DNA of 64,000 nucleotides from Sphagnum magellanicum (GCA_021904315.1 CM038926.1:4574390-4638389), one strand, 5' to 3'; positions 11,001 to 23,785 are shown, numbered from the stretch's first letter. Notes: generated by a model from the sequence alone, not told the origin. Translations and numbers: made by a program.

Positions 11001-13419
11001 CCACAGAAAAATACACACTCGCATGCTGCTAAATTCTTTTTGACCTCCTCACCACAAAGGTATATGGCAGAAATAGTAGGTATGGAAACACTTTGAGGGA
11101 ATTAAGCACCATGGTTGTATGTGCTGACCTTTCACAAAAGCAATTGTTGACACTTTTCACAGCTGGCTGCTTGCCAGTGATCCATTCATCATGGTGTTGT
11201 TACTGTATGTTCTTCTCTTTATGTTGTGAAGGCTCTTGTTTTAATCTTTATACTACAGTGTTCCTCTCTACTCATCCTTTTGTTAAACTTTGTTATCACA
11301 TTAACTGTCTATTGGACTTTGTTACTTTATTAACAAGTTTTTCTATTTCTAAAGATATACTGTGTCCAGGCTGGGGGAGTGAAGAAGATGTGGAGTTGAC
11401 ATCCATTGTGGAGGCAGCAGAATCAGAACTCCAAAAGGCAACACAAACAATGCAGAGTAAGAATCGGGCAAAACTTCTGGAAGATGCAGAGACAGAAGCT
11501 CTTATGGAAGAATGGGGTCTAAGCAAGAGCATTTTTGAAGAAGAGCCACCAAGATCCTCATGGTTGTGTGACTATGAGAAACCTTATGCCCTTGCTGTAG
11601 CTGATGCGCCTTTTTTAGGGGAAGGCATGGGACCTGTAGTTGAAACCCGAGATGGTGGATCATTGAGGTCTATGAGCCCTAGTAATTTTCAGGCCAGCTC
11701 TGGAAGCGGACAACTGGTAATGCAGGTATCAAAACCTGTAGTGATACCAGCAGACATGGGGTCGACCTCCATGGATATCTTGAGACGAATGGCAGCTGCT
11801 GGCATGGTCGGCATGGCTGATCAGGCCAAGCTTGCAATGCCTCTGGAGGACATAACAGGAAAGACTGTAGAGCAAATTGCAAGTGAAGGTTTTGCTGCTC
11901 TCAAAGGAGGTTATGAGGGGCACATCAATTCCAGAAGCAGGCATCTTTCCTCCCTTCCTAATTGGATTGCTCACAAACCATGTCAGGAGTTCTGAGCATC
12001 TTGTTTCAAAGCTTTCTGCTTGTGAGATTGGTTATGGAGGGTGCTTTGCTTTTCGCATAGCCCATTCTAACACTTACTTTCATTTTAAGAAAAGTTATTT
12101 GATACTGGAAGAAGATTTCAAACAAGCTATCCAATTGGATTGTTATGATATAGCTTGTAGTTACGTGCCAATTTTGTTCTCTGTGTCAGGAATCACAAAT
12201 TGTATCTGGTGGTTCCTGGTGGGTAACACCCTGTTCTAATGGCAGTGTCTGTGTGATACACAGTTGTAGAGCGATAGGTACAGGAGATGACATGCAGCAG
12301 CTGTCCTCTTTTGAATCCAGAAGTGGAGCTTCCAGTGCCAGTGGCTATGTGACAGAGAGAACTAAGTCAAGAATCACAGCAACTGCCAGAGGCAGTAGTG
12401 GCAAGTGCAACAGCAGTAAAGCAGGAAGTCTATCTGAAGACACCTTCATGTCACTCAAAGATCTGGCACCAATGGCAATGCAGAATGTTGAAGCTTTGGC
12501 TCTAGAGGGACTGAAAGTGCAGTCTGACATGGCTGAACATGAAGCCCCTTTCAGTGTGGATCCAATTTCATGGCAAGAAATGATGGCTCTTGAAGGTGGC
12601 GGCAACAGTGCTATAGGCTTGCTGGAAGAGGGTAGCAAAGAAGCTTCAGGAAACTCTGATGATGATGCATTGATGTCAATGGCAATTTCATTAGATGAAT
12701 GGATGAGGCTTGATGCAGGGGCATATGATGAAACTGAAATGAGTCAAAGTTCAATGGTCCTGCTTGCCAGTCATCACAATATCCACAAAGATGTTCTTGC
12801 TGTTGGGAATCAGAAAGGCAGGAGGGACGAAGCTGATGCAAGTGACTTAACAGGTGGATTCATGGGTGATACTCTCACACTTGCCATGCTAGTTCAGCTT
12901 CGAGACCCACTTCGTAACAATGAGCCTGTGGGTGCTCCAATGATGGCTCTTGTTCAAGCTGAAAGGGTTATGCTACCTCCCAAAGCTAGGATTGGACGAT
13001 CCATTTCTATGAAAGGAAACACTGAGGATGATGATGAACCTGATGCAATTTCTCCACAACCACAGTTCAAAATTATTGAGGTGACAATGTCAGGATTGAA
13101 AACTAGTGAGGAGGCTTTTGATAAAAAGAAGCTGCTGGGTTGGGGGAGCTGGAAACAACAGCAGTCAAGTTCACGGTGGCTTCTGGCTAATGGAATGGCC
13201 AAGAACACAAAGCAGCACCCAGTGCTTCAATCCAAGCCTGCATCTGTAGCAACTAGTACCAAGACTGGATCTACCAGCAAGGGTGGAAAAGGTGACTCTT
13301 TGTGGAGTATATCATCAAAGCCACAAGGTGCTGGCTCAAAGTGGAGCACAGCAGCAAGTTCAAAGACTCGGAACCCTGATGTCTCTTTTGGGAAAAGTTT
13401 TTTCGGCAAGAGGAAATAG
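8049..13419 (+). CDS. PMI1: PMI1/PMIR-family protein (NT-C2 domain; chloroplast/nuclear movement)
   Basis: Four coding exons: 8049-9534, 9691-10356, 11370-11888 (or 11909) and 12284-13419. All introns are GT-AG and phase 1, and the joined frame is 1268 residues. The start is ATG 8049 in the context CCACCATGG; the frame is open further upstream but without an ATG. Residues about 168-322 form the NT-C2 domain (from WTWKPFRAI to VTFRCNIL), which begins after a low-complexity N-terminus. The C-terminal third has the family blocks TFMSLKDLAPMAMQNVEAL, LDEWMRLDAG, MLVQLRDPLRNNEPVGAPM and SSRWLLANGM. Acidic Ser-rich linkers lie between. Arabidopsis PMI1 and its relatives act in actin-dependent chloroplast and nuclear photorelocation. 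The length is nearer the longer PMIR-type paralogues than PMI1 itself. Exon 3 has two possible donors, and an alternative exon 4 acceptor at 12190 is open but out of phase with them. Confidence 0.9.
9535..9690 (+). other. PMI1: Intron 1 of the PMI1-like gene
   Basis: The donor follows AGCACAAG at 9534 and the acceptor is TTCCATGCAG ending at 9690. Phase 1 on both sides restores a Glu codon and keeps frame into ESAELGAHAKKG. The short intron is 156 bases. Confidence 0.85.
10357..11369 (+). other. PMI1: Intron 2 of the PMI1-like gene
   Basis: The donor is CTCCAG/GTTAGT and the acceptor is TGTGTCCAG ending at 11369. The junction joins ...DDIISP to GWGSEEDVELTS, a conserved family block, through a phase 1 Gly codon. 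The 1013-base intron contains T-rich tracts and no supported gene. Confidence 0.85.
11889..12283 (+). other. PMI1: Intron 3 of the PMI1-like gene (boundaries less certain)
   Basis: A donor at GAAG/GTTTTG (11889) or GGAG/GTTATG (11910) can pair with the acceptor GGTACAG ending at 12283. All three are phase 1. The choice changes the protein by seven residues after VEQIASE. A second possible acceptor at 12188-12189 opens a longer exon in frame with exon 4 but needs a phase 0 donor that I do not see. Confidence 0.6.
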
Positions 13420-14500
13420 GCAAGAGGTTCTTTGTGATTGTAAATGACAAACATGAGGGGCCTTATCACCTGCAACACTGACTGAAGAAACTGCAACAGA
13501 ATGAAAAGAGTATAAGCATTCAGAGCTTCCTGACAGGGCTAAATCAGGCCTATTTGGGTTGCAGCACGTCAGCCATCCTTTGATAGGGCACAATGCTATA
13601 TGCACCATATTCCATCAACTGGACCTGAAGGGACTGAGTGGTGAATTTGTCTATCCAGGAAACTGAATCCTTTTGTTATCCCTGCAAAACCTGTTTCTTT
13701 AGAGTTCAATCTACTGCATGCAGTCAAATTGTGTTGTTTCATGTAGACCAGTTGGATGTTCATACTTCAAGGTTATGCAAGTGTATGGTTCATCTATCTG
13801 AATCCCAACTTTCTGGGTTAGGCTTGCTGAGCTCCTAGTTTTATGGTATCTTTTCTCTTATTCTAGAGTTCTGAACCCTAAGACAGGTTGCTGAAAGTAG
13901 TTTCTGAACCTTCTGGGTGACTTCATGTTCAAGAATCAAGTTTGCAATGTCATATCTCAGTTTCAACAATTTGGATTTAGATGTGGCAAACTAGTGGAAT
14001 CAGCCTTAAGCCATAGGCTTGGTCTGATTGATGTTTGCTACATTTCTTAATGTTCAAGTGTGAGCTTTTATCAGGGCATGGAACAAAAGTGGTATCAGTG
14101 TTGGCAGTTTTGCACATGCCTGAGAGTCTCTGTAACTTTGTGGCTCTTGACTCCAATTTCAATTATGATTACAAGGGGTTCACATACATCAAAGCTGAAT
14201 GTTGTTGCGATGCGTTGCTTGGCCATTTTGCATGAGACTTATATTATGTTACAGTTTCAAGTTCCCAGTTAGACTTGGGTCAGACTTGGGTGCACTTGAG
14301 CGCATGCCTGTGAACTCTGAACTTAACTACCTTAGGCTAAAAATAGCCTTCAGGCATTTGTTCTTCCAAGATAGCAGTCCCACAAAGAAACATAGAGGCC
14401 ACCTTGCATAGCAAATAGCAACTGTTCTAAGCTTATGTAAGAGGCTCTCTTTCTAGCTTTCTAAGAAATATCTGTAAAATAGCTGAATCAGATGTCCTCT
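13420..14500 (+). other. Probable 3' untranslated region and flank of the PMI1-like gene
   Basis: Composition stays gene-like (less AT-rich) for about 1 kb after the TAG at 13417. Short reading frames here overlap on both strands, share no motifs and are not genes. A polyadenylation site is not obvious. Confidence 0.4.
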
Positions 14501-17500
14501 TCATGAAATCCTTCTAGGTCTGAATTTATGTTAATCAATAGTTGTTTTGGTCAAACCATAGTGCAAATGTACACCAAACTCTTCTTTATATCTCCCTGAT
14601 CTGGAGCCCTTAAGATTGTAACACCATCATTCACAAGGTACTCTACAACTAAAATGGGAGGGAACATCACACATCAGCAACACTGTTGAATAACATCAAT
14701 GAGCTAAAATGGAGGCAAGAATTGTCACTTCTAGGACTTCAAAGCACAACAATGTATACTGTTACAGCTCTGCTGCTAAAATCAAACAATGTACCTTACA
14801 CTGATATGAAGGAAATTCTTGGCATCAGACTCTAGCTTGTAATCCCTCTCTTAGATCCAATTCCTCCTCTCAAGGAACCCCACCAATTAGATGAATGGTT
14901 CAATCTCTTGATGTCTGACACAACATCCAATTCTCGCATCACTCATTCAACTTGATTCATGACTGTCACTCCTCAACATTGACAGACTCCAGCTTGGCCA
15001 ACAGATTGTTTCCCTGACTCCTCACTACATACACTCTCATGACAACATAAGCTAATTAATCGCCCTACTTGAATCTCATGCCATCAAAAACACATAGTCT
15101 AGCATGACCTTTATTGTTAACATATGTCAAGGATCTAAAAATATTGTCAAATTGAGGAACTAACATGAAAAATTCTTCAAGACTAATGGGCAGAAAAGTC
15201 TACAAAGAGTTCTGTCCTATCATAATAATCTTCAGGCCCTACTTGAATCTCAAACCATCAGAAAGGGGGGGGGGAAGGGGATCAAAAGCCATGTGAAGCT
15301 ACTGAGCTCAGGGAGGCCACTTCCAAATATTACCACCTAACATGCAAAAAAATATAGGGTCTCATGTATTCATTGGAGATAAAAACAAATAAAACTTTTC
15401 AAAATAAGATTGGGTGTGAATGTTATGGGCAAGAAACATTTTAATTGATATAGGGTTTAGAATAAAGGCTCCAATTACTTTTTATTTAAGATTACTAATA
15501 GAGTAGAACTAATGTGGTAGTACACGTATCAAGCAACCATTGGACTTTTTTTGAAAATAAAAAATAAAAACCTCAAAAATATAACAATTACATCCCATTC
15601 TACCACCACCCATGTCCACCAATCCCCTTGACCACGCCTAGACCATTTACCCTTTCAGCAACATTAAAACCATATCAATATCACTAGATACTTGTCATTA
15701 TTACAATGCACTAGAATAGGGACATGTTTTGTAGTAGTGATTTCGTAGTGCAATGCATGGGATATTTCCCACTCTACCACCACACACCACCTTGAACACC
15801 TAACCCAAGCCTAGATCACTTACAATACATTGTAAGTCTACAATTGGTTCCATGTGAATCTTGCTCCAAATTTATAAACATTATAATCATGGTAGCTAGG
15901 TGTCAACTCTTCATCTAACCTTACAATCAAGCTTACAATATAGTGATCGTACATCAGGTTTGCTTATTGTGGTGGAATTCCTCTCAGATGGGATTGGTTG
16001 CAATCTATGCAATGTCCAAGAAATCAGCTCCTAGCCAACATCATTGAAATAAGTTGCCTAAATAAGTTGCCTACTTGGTTAAGGTGATTGTTGGGTGCTA
16101 TGTTGTGGTGGATTTGTTTGTTTTGGATTAATTTCCTCAATGTACCAAAGGCAATGAATATGGCATTGTGCATGTATTTTGATTTGCATTTGCCAACACT
16201 TCTACATCTGTGTCAATTGTATATTGTATAATTGGATAATTTGTGGATTAAAATGTAGATATCATACATATGTGGTTGATATATGTTGTGGTTCAGTTTA
16301 TGAATATGTACAAGATGATCATGGTGAGGTATGGTTGTCAGGTTTTTGTATGATAACTAAAATATAGACTACAATTATCTAACCATTGGCTATCATTGAT
16401 GTTGTCCAATTATGTTACGTAGTGTTCTAAACTAGGCCATGAAAATTGATTGATATTATTTGTTTGTAGACAAGATGATTGAAGTGGTTTAACATTTATT
16501 AAAGGACAACTATAATGTTTTAATCATTGGGACAACAGTAGACAAATGAGCTTAAACTTGATATTAGACATCTAATCTTGCAATCCATGCACATTTGTAT
16601 ACAAGGTGGTATGTACAAAAGGACTAAATTCAAGCAATATATTCAATTCCTCCTATCCAAAATCTTGCCCAATGTTTTGTTCTTGTTTTTGTGCACATAA
16701 TATAATGGAGACCTCTGTTTATTGGTGCAACTAACAAATAAAGCCAAATGAAGCCTTGTAGAGGAAAAAAAAGTCGTACTTGCTCTTAGATGTTTTGATA
16801 AGGTGAGTTATACATGTTCCAATTTCAGGCAATTTTATTGTGTACAAAATTTGTTGGGTTAGGTGTAATAAAAAAAGTCTAATGAGAATGGATGATCAGC
16901 ACATGATTTGATTTTCATGCAAAACCAAGATTCAATGTGCAATTATTGTTCTTTGGGTTCAACTTATGGACCTGAATTGCACCCCCTTCCTTCTTCTTTG
17001 GACCTTTTTTCCAATGTAGATGTTACTGACAAAATTGCTCACGAAAGATCCATGTCTTTTGAACTTGCTTAATTTTGACGCATTTGGTTGCAATGGAATG
17101 GTGAATTGTTACAAGATATTTCCTTTTCATGTTGTACAGTTGCAACCATGTGGAAAAATCAATATATTATGAGGTGGATAGTAGCTTGTTTCTATTGTGA
17201 GTCCCCTTTATTATCCCCGGTTTATGAATTGCCAAAATAGAAAAACTATTTCATTTTAGATGCAAACCCCCTGCATTATTAATTATAAGTTAGCAAACAT
17301 GACTATCATGGCTTGATTTCCCATTTACTTGCATATCATGAGAATCATGGTATGTGGTCATGTAGTCATATGTCTTGACAAATATGCAAATAAACCACAT
17401 ATCAAATATGTTTACACAACATGACTATCGTTTTGGAAGTAGTATCATTGTCACATATATATCATGATATATGGTCTAATGTCACGACTAACATATTTTC

Positions 17501-18260
17501 AGATTTTGTTTTTTGGTATGCTTCGCATGCAAGGTAGACCATGAAACAATGTAGTGTTCTTATGGTCCCATTGTTCGAAATATGTGTTAGCGATACATTT
17601 TGCAGGTAAAAAATTTGATTGTTATTAGATAACTTCAATAATTATATCATTGTTGGGCTCTTGTCCTACTCCATCATGGTGAATACTACGTAGATACTAA
17701 CTAGGACATCTATTCAATGCACATTAACTCTAGAGAAATGTTCAAAAAGAATCCACATGTAATTGCAAGAACAAAAATATATAAAAGGAAAATTGTTCAT
17801 CATATTTCATAGAACCATAAAGCTTTACAACACTTTTCCTCCTTCCTCCCTTTTTTAAAAAAAATTCTTTATCTTTTGACCCAGACAAGCTCCAGAAATC
17901 TATTGAATGGTCCCTTGAACAATCCTTGGAACCCCCTTTTAGTCTACCGAAATGTCTTATTGAAAAACAATTATAACTATCCAATTATTTAACATGTTGA
18001 TTTGGCACATGTCAATTATAATAATCTGTCATATCGACATGCTACCATATTGACTTGCCTGATTACATCATCTCAACATGCATACTACACTATATACTTT
18101 TCCATGTCATCTTGACTTGACTACACATATTGATTTGTCCTTCTACCAATTTGCCTTAACCTTTGCTGGTATTGAAATGTTTCTCACTAACAATCTGTTC
18201 GCCAATGATAATGTTAGTGTGGACTATGAGTTCATTTTTTGCATCCTCGTAAAAACATGC
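14500..18260. other. Intergenic, no supported gene
   Basis: Mixed-composition then AT-rich DNA. There is a G-rich run near 15265-15280. Short frames at 16179-16367 and 17742-17984 lack recognised motifs. I see nothing else firm. Confidence 0.5.
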
Positions 18261-18269
18261 AATGACACT

Positions 18270-18430
18270 ACGAAGTGAACACATGAGTGTGAGCTTGAGC
18301 TTGTGAACATGAACAACTCTTTTTGGAATATTTTGTTCACATGTATAAAACATTTTTAGAATATCCCCATGCCATGTAAGAATGACATGGGAAAATATTT
18401 TGCCACATGTACATGGATGAATTTTTTGGA
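18270..18430. repeat. Dispersed repeat fragment with AATATTTTGCCACATG motif, copy 1
   Basis: The segment has GTGAACATGAACA, TTTTTAGAATATCC, GACATGGGAAAATATTTTGCC and ACATGTACATGGATGA. The same ordered words recur near 22.8-22.96 kb, 39.1-39.3 kb and 40.45-40.6 kb. A related word on the other strand is at 3710. It may be an element end or a MITE; I cannot define termini. Confidence 0.5.
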
Positions 18431-19770
18431 TGATAACTGGAATTAAATAAATATTTTGGATGAAATTTTTGATTGGTTGAAATGTATGAATGAAAATAAT
18501 TTGAAAATAGTTATAACCGATGAAAATTACTAGACACACAATTTTCATGTCAAAGTTCATTCACGAAAAAAAGGTGGCAAAAGTGAAACTCCAAGAAAAA
18601 ACTTTACAATATAAGAAGGAAAAATAAAACTTGTTTAAATAAAATTAAGTCACAAAGCAAGTCATTTATAGGAAGTCCACATAATGATTGATAAATCAAT
18701 GAATAGTGCATTCCTCGTAACTTGCTAAAAAATATTTCTATTTTTGTAGCAAAATGCATTTTGACACAACTGAACCCATAATAGTCCTATAAAACCCCTT
18801 GTCAAACCACATGCTGTAGCCTACTTCTACGACAAGACCTTGGCACAACCTATTAATTTATGAACCTCGTTCCAACTCCAAGATGGATAATGGATGAATG
18901 TTTTAATAATCCCAGAAAACATGACATATTGCAAAATGTAATACTTGTATTTACATTGCATTCACAACCTTTGCACACCAAGGGACTCAAACATCATGGG
19001 AAAAAATATCCATGCCACTACAAGTCAAGTACTCATTAATTGTTACCTCATATTGCTTACAAATTTTTAGCGATTTTGAGAGGAGGTAGTAAATCCATCC
19101 ATATCTTGGAGGAGGAATGGTTGTGGGAGTTAATAGTGTGGCTTCGAGAACTTGTCCCACCTCCCACTTGTTTTCCTATAAAATGGATAATTTGAATGTG
19201 TTAGGACGATGAATCTTCTTCCCATTCCTTGATTTTGGCCAAGCATCTAAATTGGGCTTATAAACATGAGTAAAAGTAGCATCGCTAAACAAATCTTAAG
19301 GGGCACATGTTGAAGGTTAGTTTAGGGGTGCAAATTTATTGTCCCCAACTTGATTGATGAAAGAGTGTTGGTTCCAAGATCCAATTACAAGAGAAGATAT
19401 CAAAGTACTAAAAAACTAAAAATTGCATTCAAAACTAAATTGAACTACTTATACCATAACATAGTGCTATTCAAAATCAAACAGTCATTAGCTCGTATAA
19501 CTATCAAAGATCTCAAAATTGAACCACAATAATTACTAATCACATGTTCATCTTTAACATGTTCTATCACCAATCGATTAAACGAACAAACCGGTACCGG
19601 TTAAATTAACATACCAATAAATTTAGAAATACCTACTATCCAATAATAACTATCATAGTTTTCAAAATGGTACTACTTCACTAATTACCGATTGGTAACA
19701 ACCAATTACTATGTAAATAAACATAAAAATTGGGTTAACATTACCCACCCTTGAAAACTAGATTTTCTTT
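18430..19770. other. Intergenic, no supported feature
   Basis: AT-rich DNA with short frames on both strands. An ACCGGTACCGGTTAAA palindrome-like word sits near 19590. No gene, RNA or element boundary is supported. Confidence 0.45.
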
Positions 19771-19774
19771 GAAA

Positions 19775-20990
19775 TTAGTCACTAATAACTACTTGTTCTA
19801 CACCTATAGCTAAGTCATCAATAAGTTTTTCACTTGTTGTATCGACAAGTTCAACTATAGGAATAGGTTCAGGCCCTAATCTTTCAATAACAATTGTGCC
19901 ATTTAATATTGTGTCTAGAGTCTTAAAAACTTCAAAGGCATGTGTGATGGTATCTTTCGAAATAACCTTTGCTCCTACCCCAATTTGTGGTATAGCTAAT
20001 GGGACAAGTTTGGGAATAATAGGTACTTCCAACTCTTTTACTTAAGTACTAACAATTACAACATGTATTTCCACAAGTTCTGTGGGCAGAGATAAAGTGC
20101 AAAAAATAGTGGCAAATTCAGCTTATCCCTTGATCTATGCCGGTTCCTTCGTGGTAGTAGTAATTGGTTCGTGTTGAGAACTCATAGTTATAGATGTTGT
20201 CTGCACAAGTAAAAACCTATGAGAAATTTCAATGAGTACTTCAACCAATTTGGCGCTCAACCGGTCATAATATCCTTGGACCTTCAACTGGTATGTGACC
20301 AATTTGTTCAAGTATGCCTCTTCATCCGCACGAACAATTTCCAAAATGTCTTGGATTTGTTCCTTTATGATCTGTTATATTGTTTGCCACCATTCTTTCT
20401 ATTTTGGATTCTTGTCCACCAAAGCTTGGTTCTACATTTTGAACAAGGCATTATCTAATAGCAATTCCTCAAATTCCCTCAACCAATTATCCATATAGGT
20501 AGTTTGAAAAGCTTTACTTAATGACTAACGAAGTGTCTCTAATTCACTTTTTAGTTCTTCAATCTGTACTCGAAGCTCATGGGTATGATTCTCCATCTCC
20601 ATGTTGACTTTTGTCAACTATTTTTGTTGTTGGGTACAAATATCATCCAAATCCGCAAGAATCCTCTCTTGTTGAACACTAACAGCCTCCATTTTGCCAT
20701 AATCCCTTGTCAACTGGTCATAGTCAATTTGTTAGGCCTTGAGATCCTTACAACTCTTGAAATGAACTTGGTTCAACTCATTGTACTTTTGCTATAAAAC
20801 TTCAGCTTTTTGGATTGCCTTTTCAGCTTCAACACATTTGGCAACCAAATATTTATTATCAATTTGCAGTTTAAGGTTTTGAGCTTTTAAAGTAGCAAGT
20901 TCCTTGTCCATGTTCTACAATGCTTGCTTGTTATTAACCATTTCTAGACAATGGGCTTGGATTTCTGACTTTTGTAAATAAACATTTTCA
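19775..20990 (-). pseudogene. Coiled-coil protein relic on the minus strand, perhaps an extra ORF of the neighbouring Gypsy fossil
   Basis: The - strand translation from about 20990 down to 20135 is rich in Leu/Glu/Lys/Gln heptads, for example LATLKAQNLKLQIDNKYLVA and HELRVQIEELKSELETLR. It is followed by a Pro/Val/Thr-rich tail at 19775-20032. It is broken and has no catalytic motif that I can see. It lies 4 kb beyond the Gypsy pol trace in the same orientation. It could be an accessory ORF carried by that element, or an unrelated decayed gene. Confidence 0.35.
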
Positions 20991-21699
20991 TGTTTTGTTT
21001 TAATATGTATGTCTATATATTTTTTGGATTTTAGATTTGAAGTAGCTAGAACAAATCAGTTAATGCTAAAAACCAATTAAAACTACAAAGTATAAACATT
21101 ACTTTGTTTTAATTTAAAGGGATAGAAAACACCTTTAATAACATTTAATTAATGTAGGATGTTTTAGAATGTGCGGCTTAGAGTTAGTTCATCTTTAGAT
21201 TGGAAGCCATTGTAACACATTACTTTTGTTAGATCTTTAACATTGAACACATTTACTTTCTTCTTAATGTGAAAAGTACCAATTACATATGCATATGCAA
21301 AACCTTTTGTTCACTATTGCTTAAATATGCTTTTCAATCATAGTATACATTCAAGGTTTTATTTCCTCATGCTTCTATTATCATGTATGTCCCTCTAGTT
21401 TTGTTATAATTGTTATCGACAAAATACATTTTTTATCCATAATTACAATTGAATCCATTATATTTCAATCCATTTTCCATTGATTACATCTGATTTCTAC
21501 ATCTAAACATTGCAAATATTATGTTTATTGCACAGTGCGATAGAATAAACATTGTTTTATCGTCAGGGGTTTGGATGTTGTCTTTTTCAACTATCCCACA
21601 TTTCTTGTCGTTTTGGTGGCAATCCAATCATCCATCGATTCACAGGCGGTTGGAGGACTTTGGTTTTTTCATGTGCCTAGAGTTGCATATAATCTTCGT

Positions 21700-22480
21700 T
21701 GGGTTTTCCAATTTCTATTCCTAATAACTCACAGAGGGTGACCAAGTTTTCTATAAATAAGTCTTTTAACATGTTAATAAAGTAATGTTCTAGGGGTGGG
21801 GTTTTTAGGCTTGTGTGTTGTTTCAGAAATTCCATCGCATGTTTGAACATCACCTAATGATAATCTTTTATTTCTTGTTCTACTAACTGGGGGTTTGGCC
21901 TTGGCCTTTTCTTGGCAATATATGGACTTTGTTCTTTATTTTTTACATTTGCCCACCATCGGGCAACTCACTCATTTGTGTTATCCACTTTGTCTTTTTG
22001 TAGAGTGCCCCTTTTCTTCATTTCTTGTTTACGTAAAAGGTTAAATCGACTGTTATCTTGAATAATTCACCATGGTTGTTCTAGTTGTTTAGAAATTATG
22101 TCCAAAATTGAATGCAACAATGTGTTTTTTATCATGCATTGAATTATGAGTGGTAGCTCGCCAATAATCAGTGATCTGGTTGTCATTATTTGGGAGAAAA
22201 CCAACTGAAATGGTAATACTGAGTAAGGCAATTAAATATGCAAATTAATAGTATTGGATGGGAGGATACAAATATTTAATTGAGGTAATAGGAATGCAAT
22301 ATTATATTAGAGGTATACCGAATACAAGTGGATAGTGATGATATCGAAAATGCAAACAAATAGTAGAAAGCAAAAAAATATAAATAAAATTTTATTGGAA
22401 ATGTAATGATAATGCAATCATTGTATGGTTGCTTTATAGGCTTCCTTTGGAGTTCCAAGGACTGAATGGGTACCGTATAT
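21700..22480. repeat. Dispersed repeat family, copy 2
   Basis: It aligns with 1680-2990 in the same orientation. Shared words are TTATCCACTTTG, CACCATGGTTGTTCTAG, ATCATGCATTGAATT, GGGAGGATACAAA, GTGGATAGTGATGATATCG and the CCTTTGGAGTTCCAAGGACT unit that opens the minisatellite just downstream. Divergence is roughly a fifth of positions by eye. Confidence 0.6.
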
Positions 22481-22665
22481 ACATTCTTTGGAGTTCCAAG
22501 GATTGAATGGGTAGGGTATATGCATCCTTTGGAGTATAGGGTTTAAATGGCTGTTGAATATACATCCTTTGGGGTTCAAGGACTATATGGCTACTATCTA
22601 TGCGTCCTTTAGGGTTCTAGGGACTGAATGGCTATTACATATACGTCTTTTGGAGCTCCAAGGGG
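22444..22665. repeat. Minisatellite, about 41-bp unit, five and a half copies
   Basis: Units start at 22444, 22486, 22526, 22566, 22606 and 22646. The consensus is close to CCTTTGGAGTTCCAAGGACT followed by GAATGGCTACTATATATGCAT. The same unit occurs about twice near 2190-2270 in the other dispersed copy. The array therefore expanded from a unit within the repeat family. Units differ in sequence with no unique spacers, so it is not CRISPR-like. Confidence 0.85.
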
Positions 22666-22779
22666 TAAGATCTCTCAAGCGTTTTGCCAAAAGACCTTTA
22701 TGTGCTAAAGCCTTTGTAAAATTTTGTACTCAAATTGTTGTCTGGTGTCCATGTGGTGGATTAGTTCATTATTTTAGGA

Positions 22780-22970
22780 ATAGATATCATGAGATTCTTT
22801 CTTGTCAGCAAATATTTTGCCATGTAGGATTGTGTTAGAGAATATTTTGCCACATATGATTTTGTTAAAAAATATTTTGCCATGGTGGATGGATATGTTA
22901 AGGAATATTCGATGACATGTGGAAAATATATTTTGGAATATCCTTTTCTGCTCATGCTATGTTCACACAT
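22780..22970. repeat. AATATTTTGCCA repeat fragment, copy 2
   Basis: A short internal tandem pattern (AATATTTTGCCATGTAGGATT, AATATTTTGCCACATATGATT, AATATTTTGCCATGGTGGAT) is followed by GGAATATCC and TGTTCACA words. It shares these with copies near 18.3, 39.2 and 40.5 kb. Confidence 0.55.
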
Positions 22971-23367
22971 TCACGAAATAACATTCTTGTTGGAGATCTT
23001 ATGGTAAAGATGGTTGACAAAGAATGGACATGTTTATTCCATTATATTCATTCTCTTAACATACACACTAAGTAGCTAATTACACTAGAGTTTTATGATC
23101 AGCAGAAAGCTCTCTATTATGAATACCAAAAAACCACGTCCTCGGAGGAAGTTGACCTTCAATATGCTATCATTTAGTCTTGGTGATGCTCATTAGGAGC
23201 CACTAACAAGGGCGCCATTCACAAGTTCAACAATTGGTTCAGCTTTTGGTACTTTCATATGCAATAGTGGGGAGGCTTCACGTTGGATGTAAGTTCTTAT
23301 AAAATATTATGTTTAATTAATATTTTCCATCTGTCTTTCCTAAATATTAACTTCATTATTTTGTTGT

Positions 23368-23785
23368 CCATGCATAAAAGAATTCTTTGGAGGAGGAAGC
23401 AAACATCCTAACTTGTAACTTATTTGAAATAATCCATAACTTTGGCTCTAACAATTTAAGAAAAGGGGTACTTGCCTCTTTGCTGCAATGTCCAATGATT
23501 ATGTGTGAGCATTAAAGTAGTCATCATTGTATTATGCCTTTTTACAAGGTGGTGCATCTAGGACTAGTTTAAACAACCATGCATAAAAGAATTATTTGGA
23601 GGAGGAAGCAAACATCCTAACTTGTAACTTATTTGAAATAATCCATAACTTTGGCTCCAACAATTTAAGAAGAGGGGTACTTGCCTCTTTGCTGCAATGT
23701 CCAATGATTATGTGTGAGCATTAAAGTAGTCATCATTGTATTATGCCTTTTTACAAGGTGGTGCATCTAGGACTAGTTTAGACAA
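23368..23785. repeat. Recent 209-bp direct tandem duplication
   Basis: The block beginning CCATGCATAAAAGAATT at 23368 is repeated at 23577 with only a handful of differences over about 209 bases. Both copies end GGACTAGTTTA(A/G)ACAA. High identity makes this one of the youngest rearrangements in the window. It contains no gene. Confidence 0.92.

Noticed and set aside
11877-12239. 120-residue + strand frame
   Set aside because: Overlaps exon 3 in another frame and runs through intron 3.
19590-19605. ACCGGTACCGGT palindrome as an operator
   Set aside because: A single short palindrome in AT-rich DNA with no adjacent gene.
22444-22665. CRISPR-like array
   Set aside because: Units are contiguous without unique spacers, and the context is eukaryotic.
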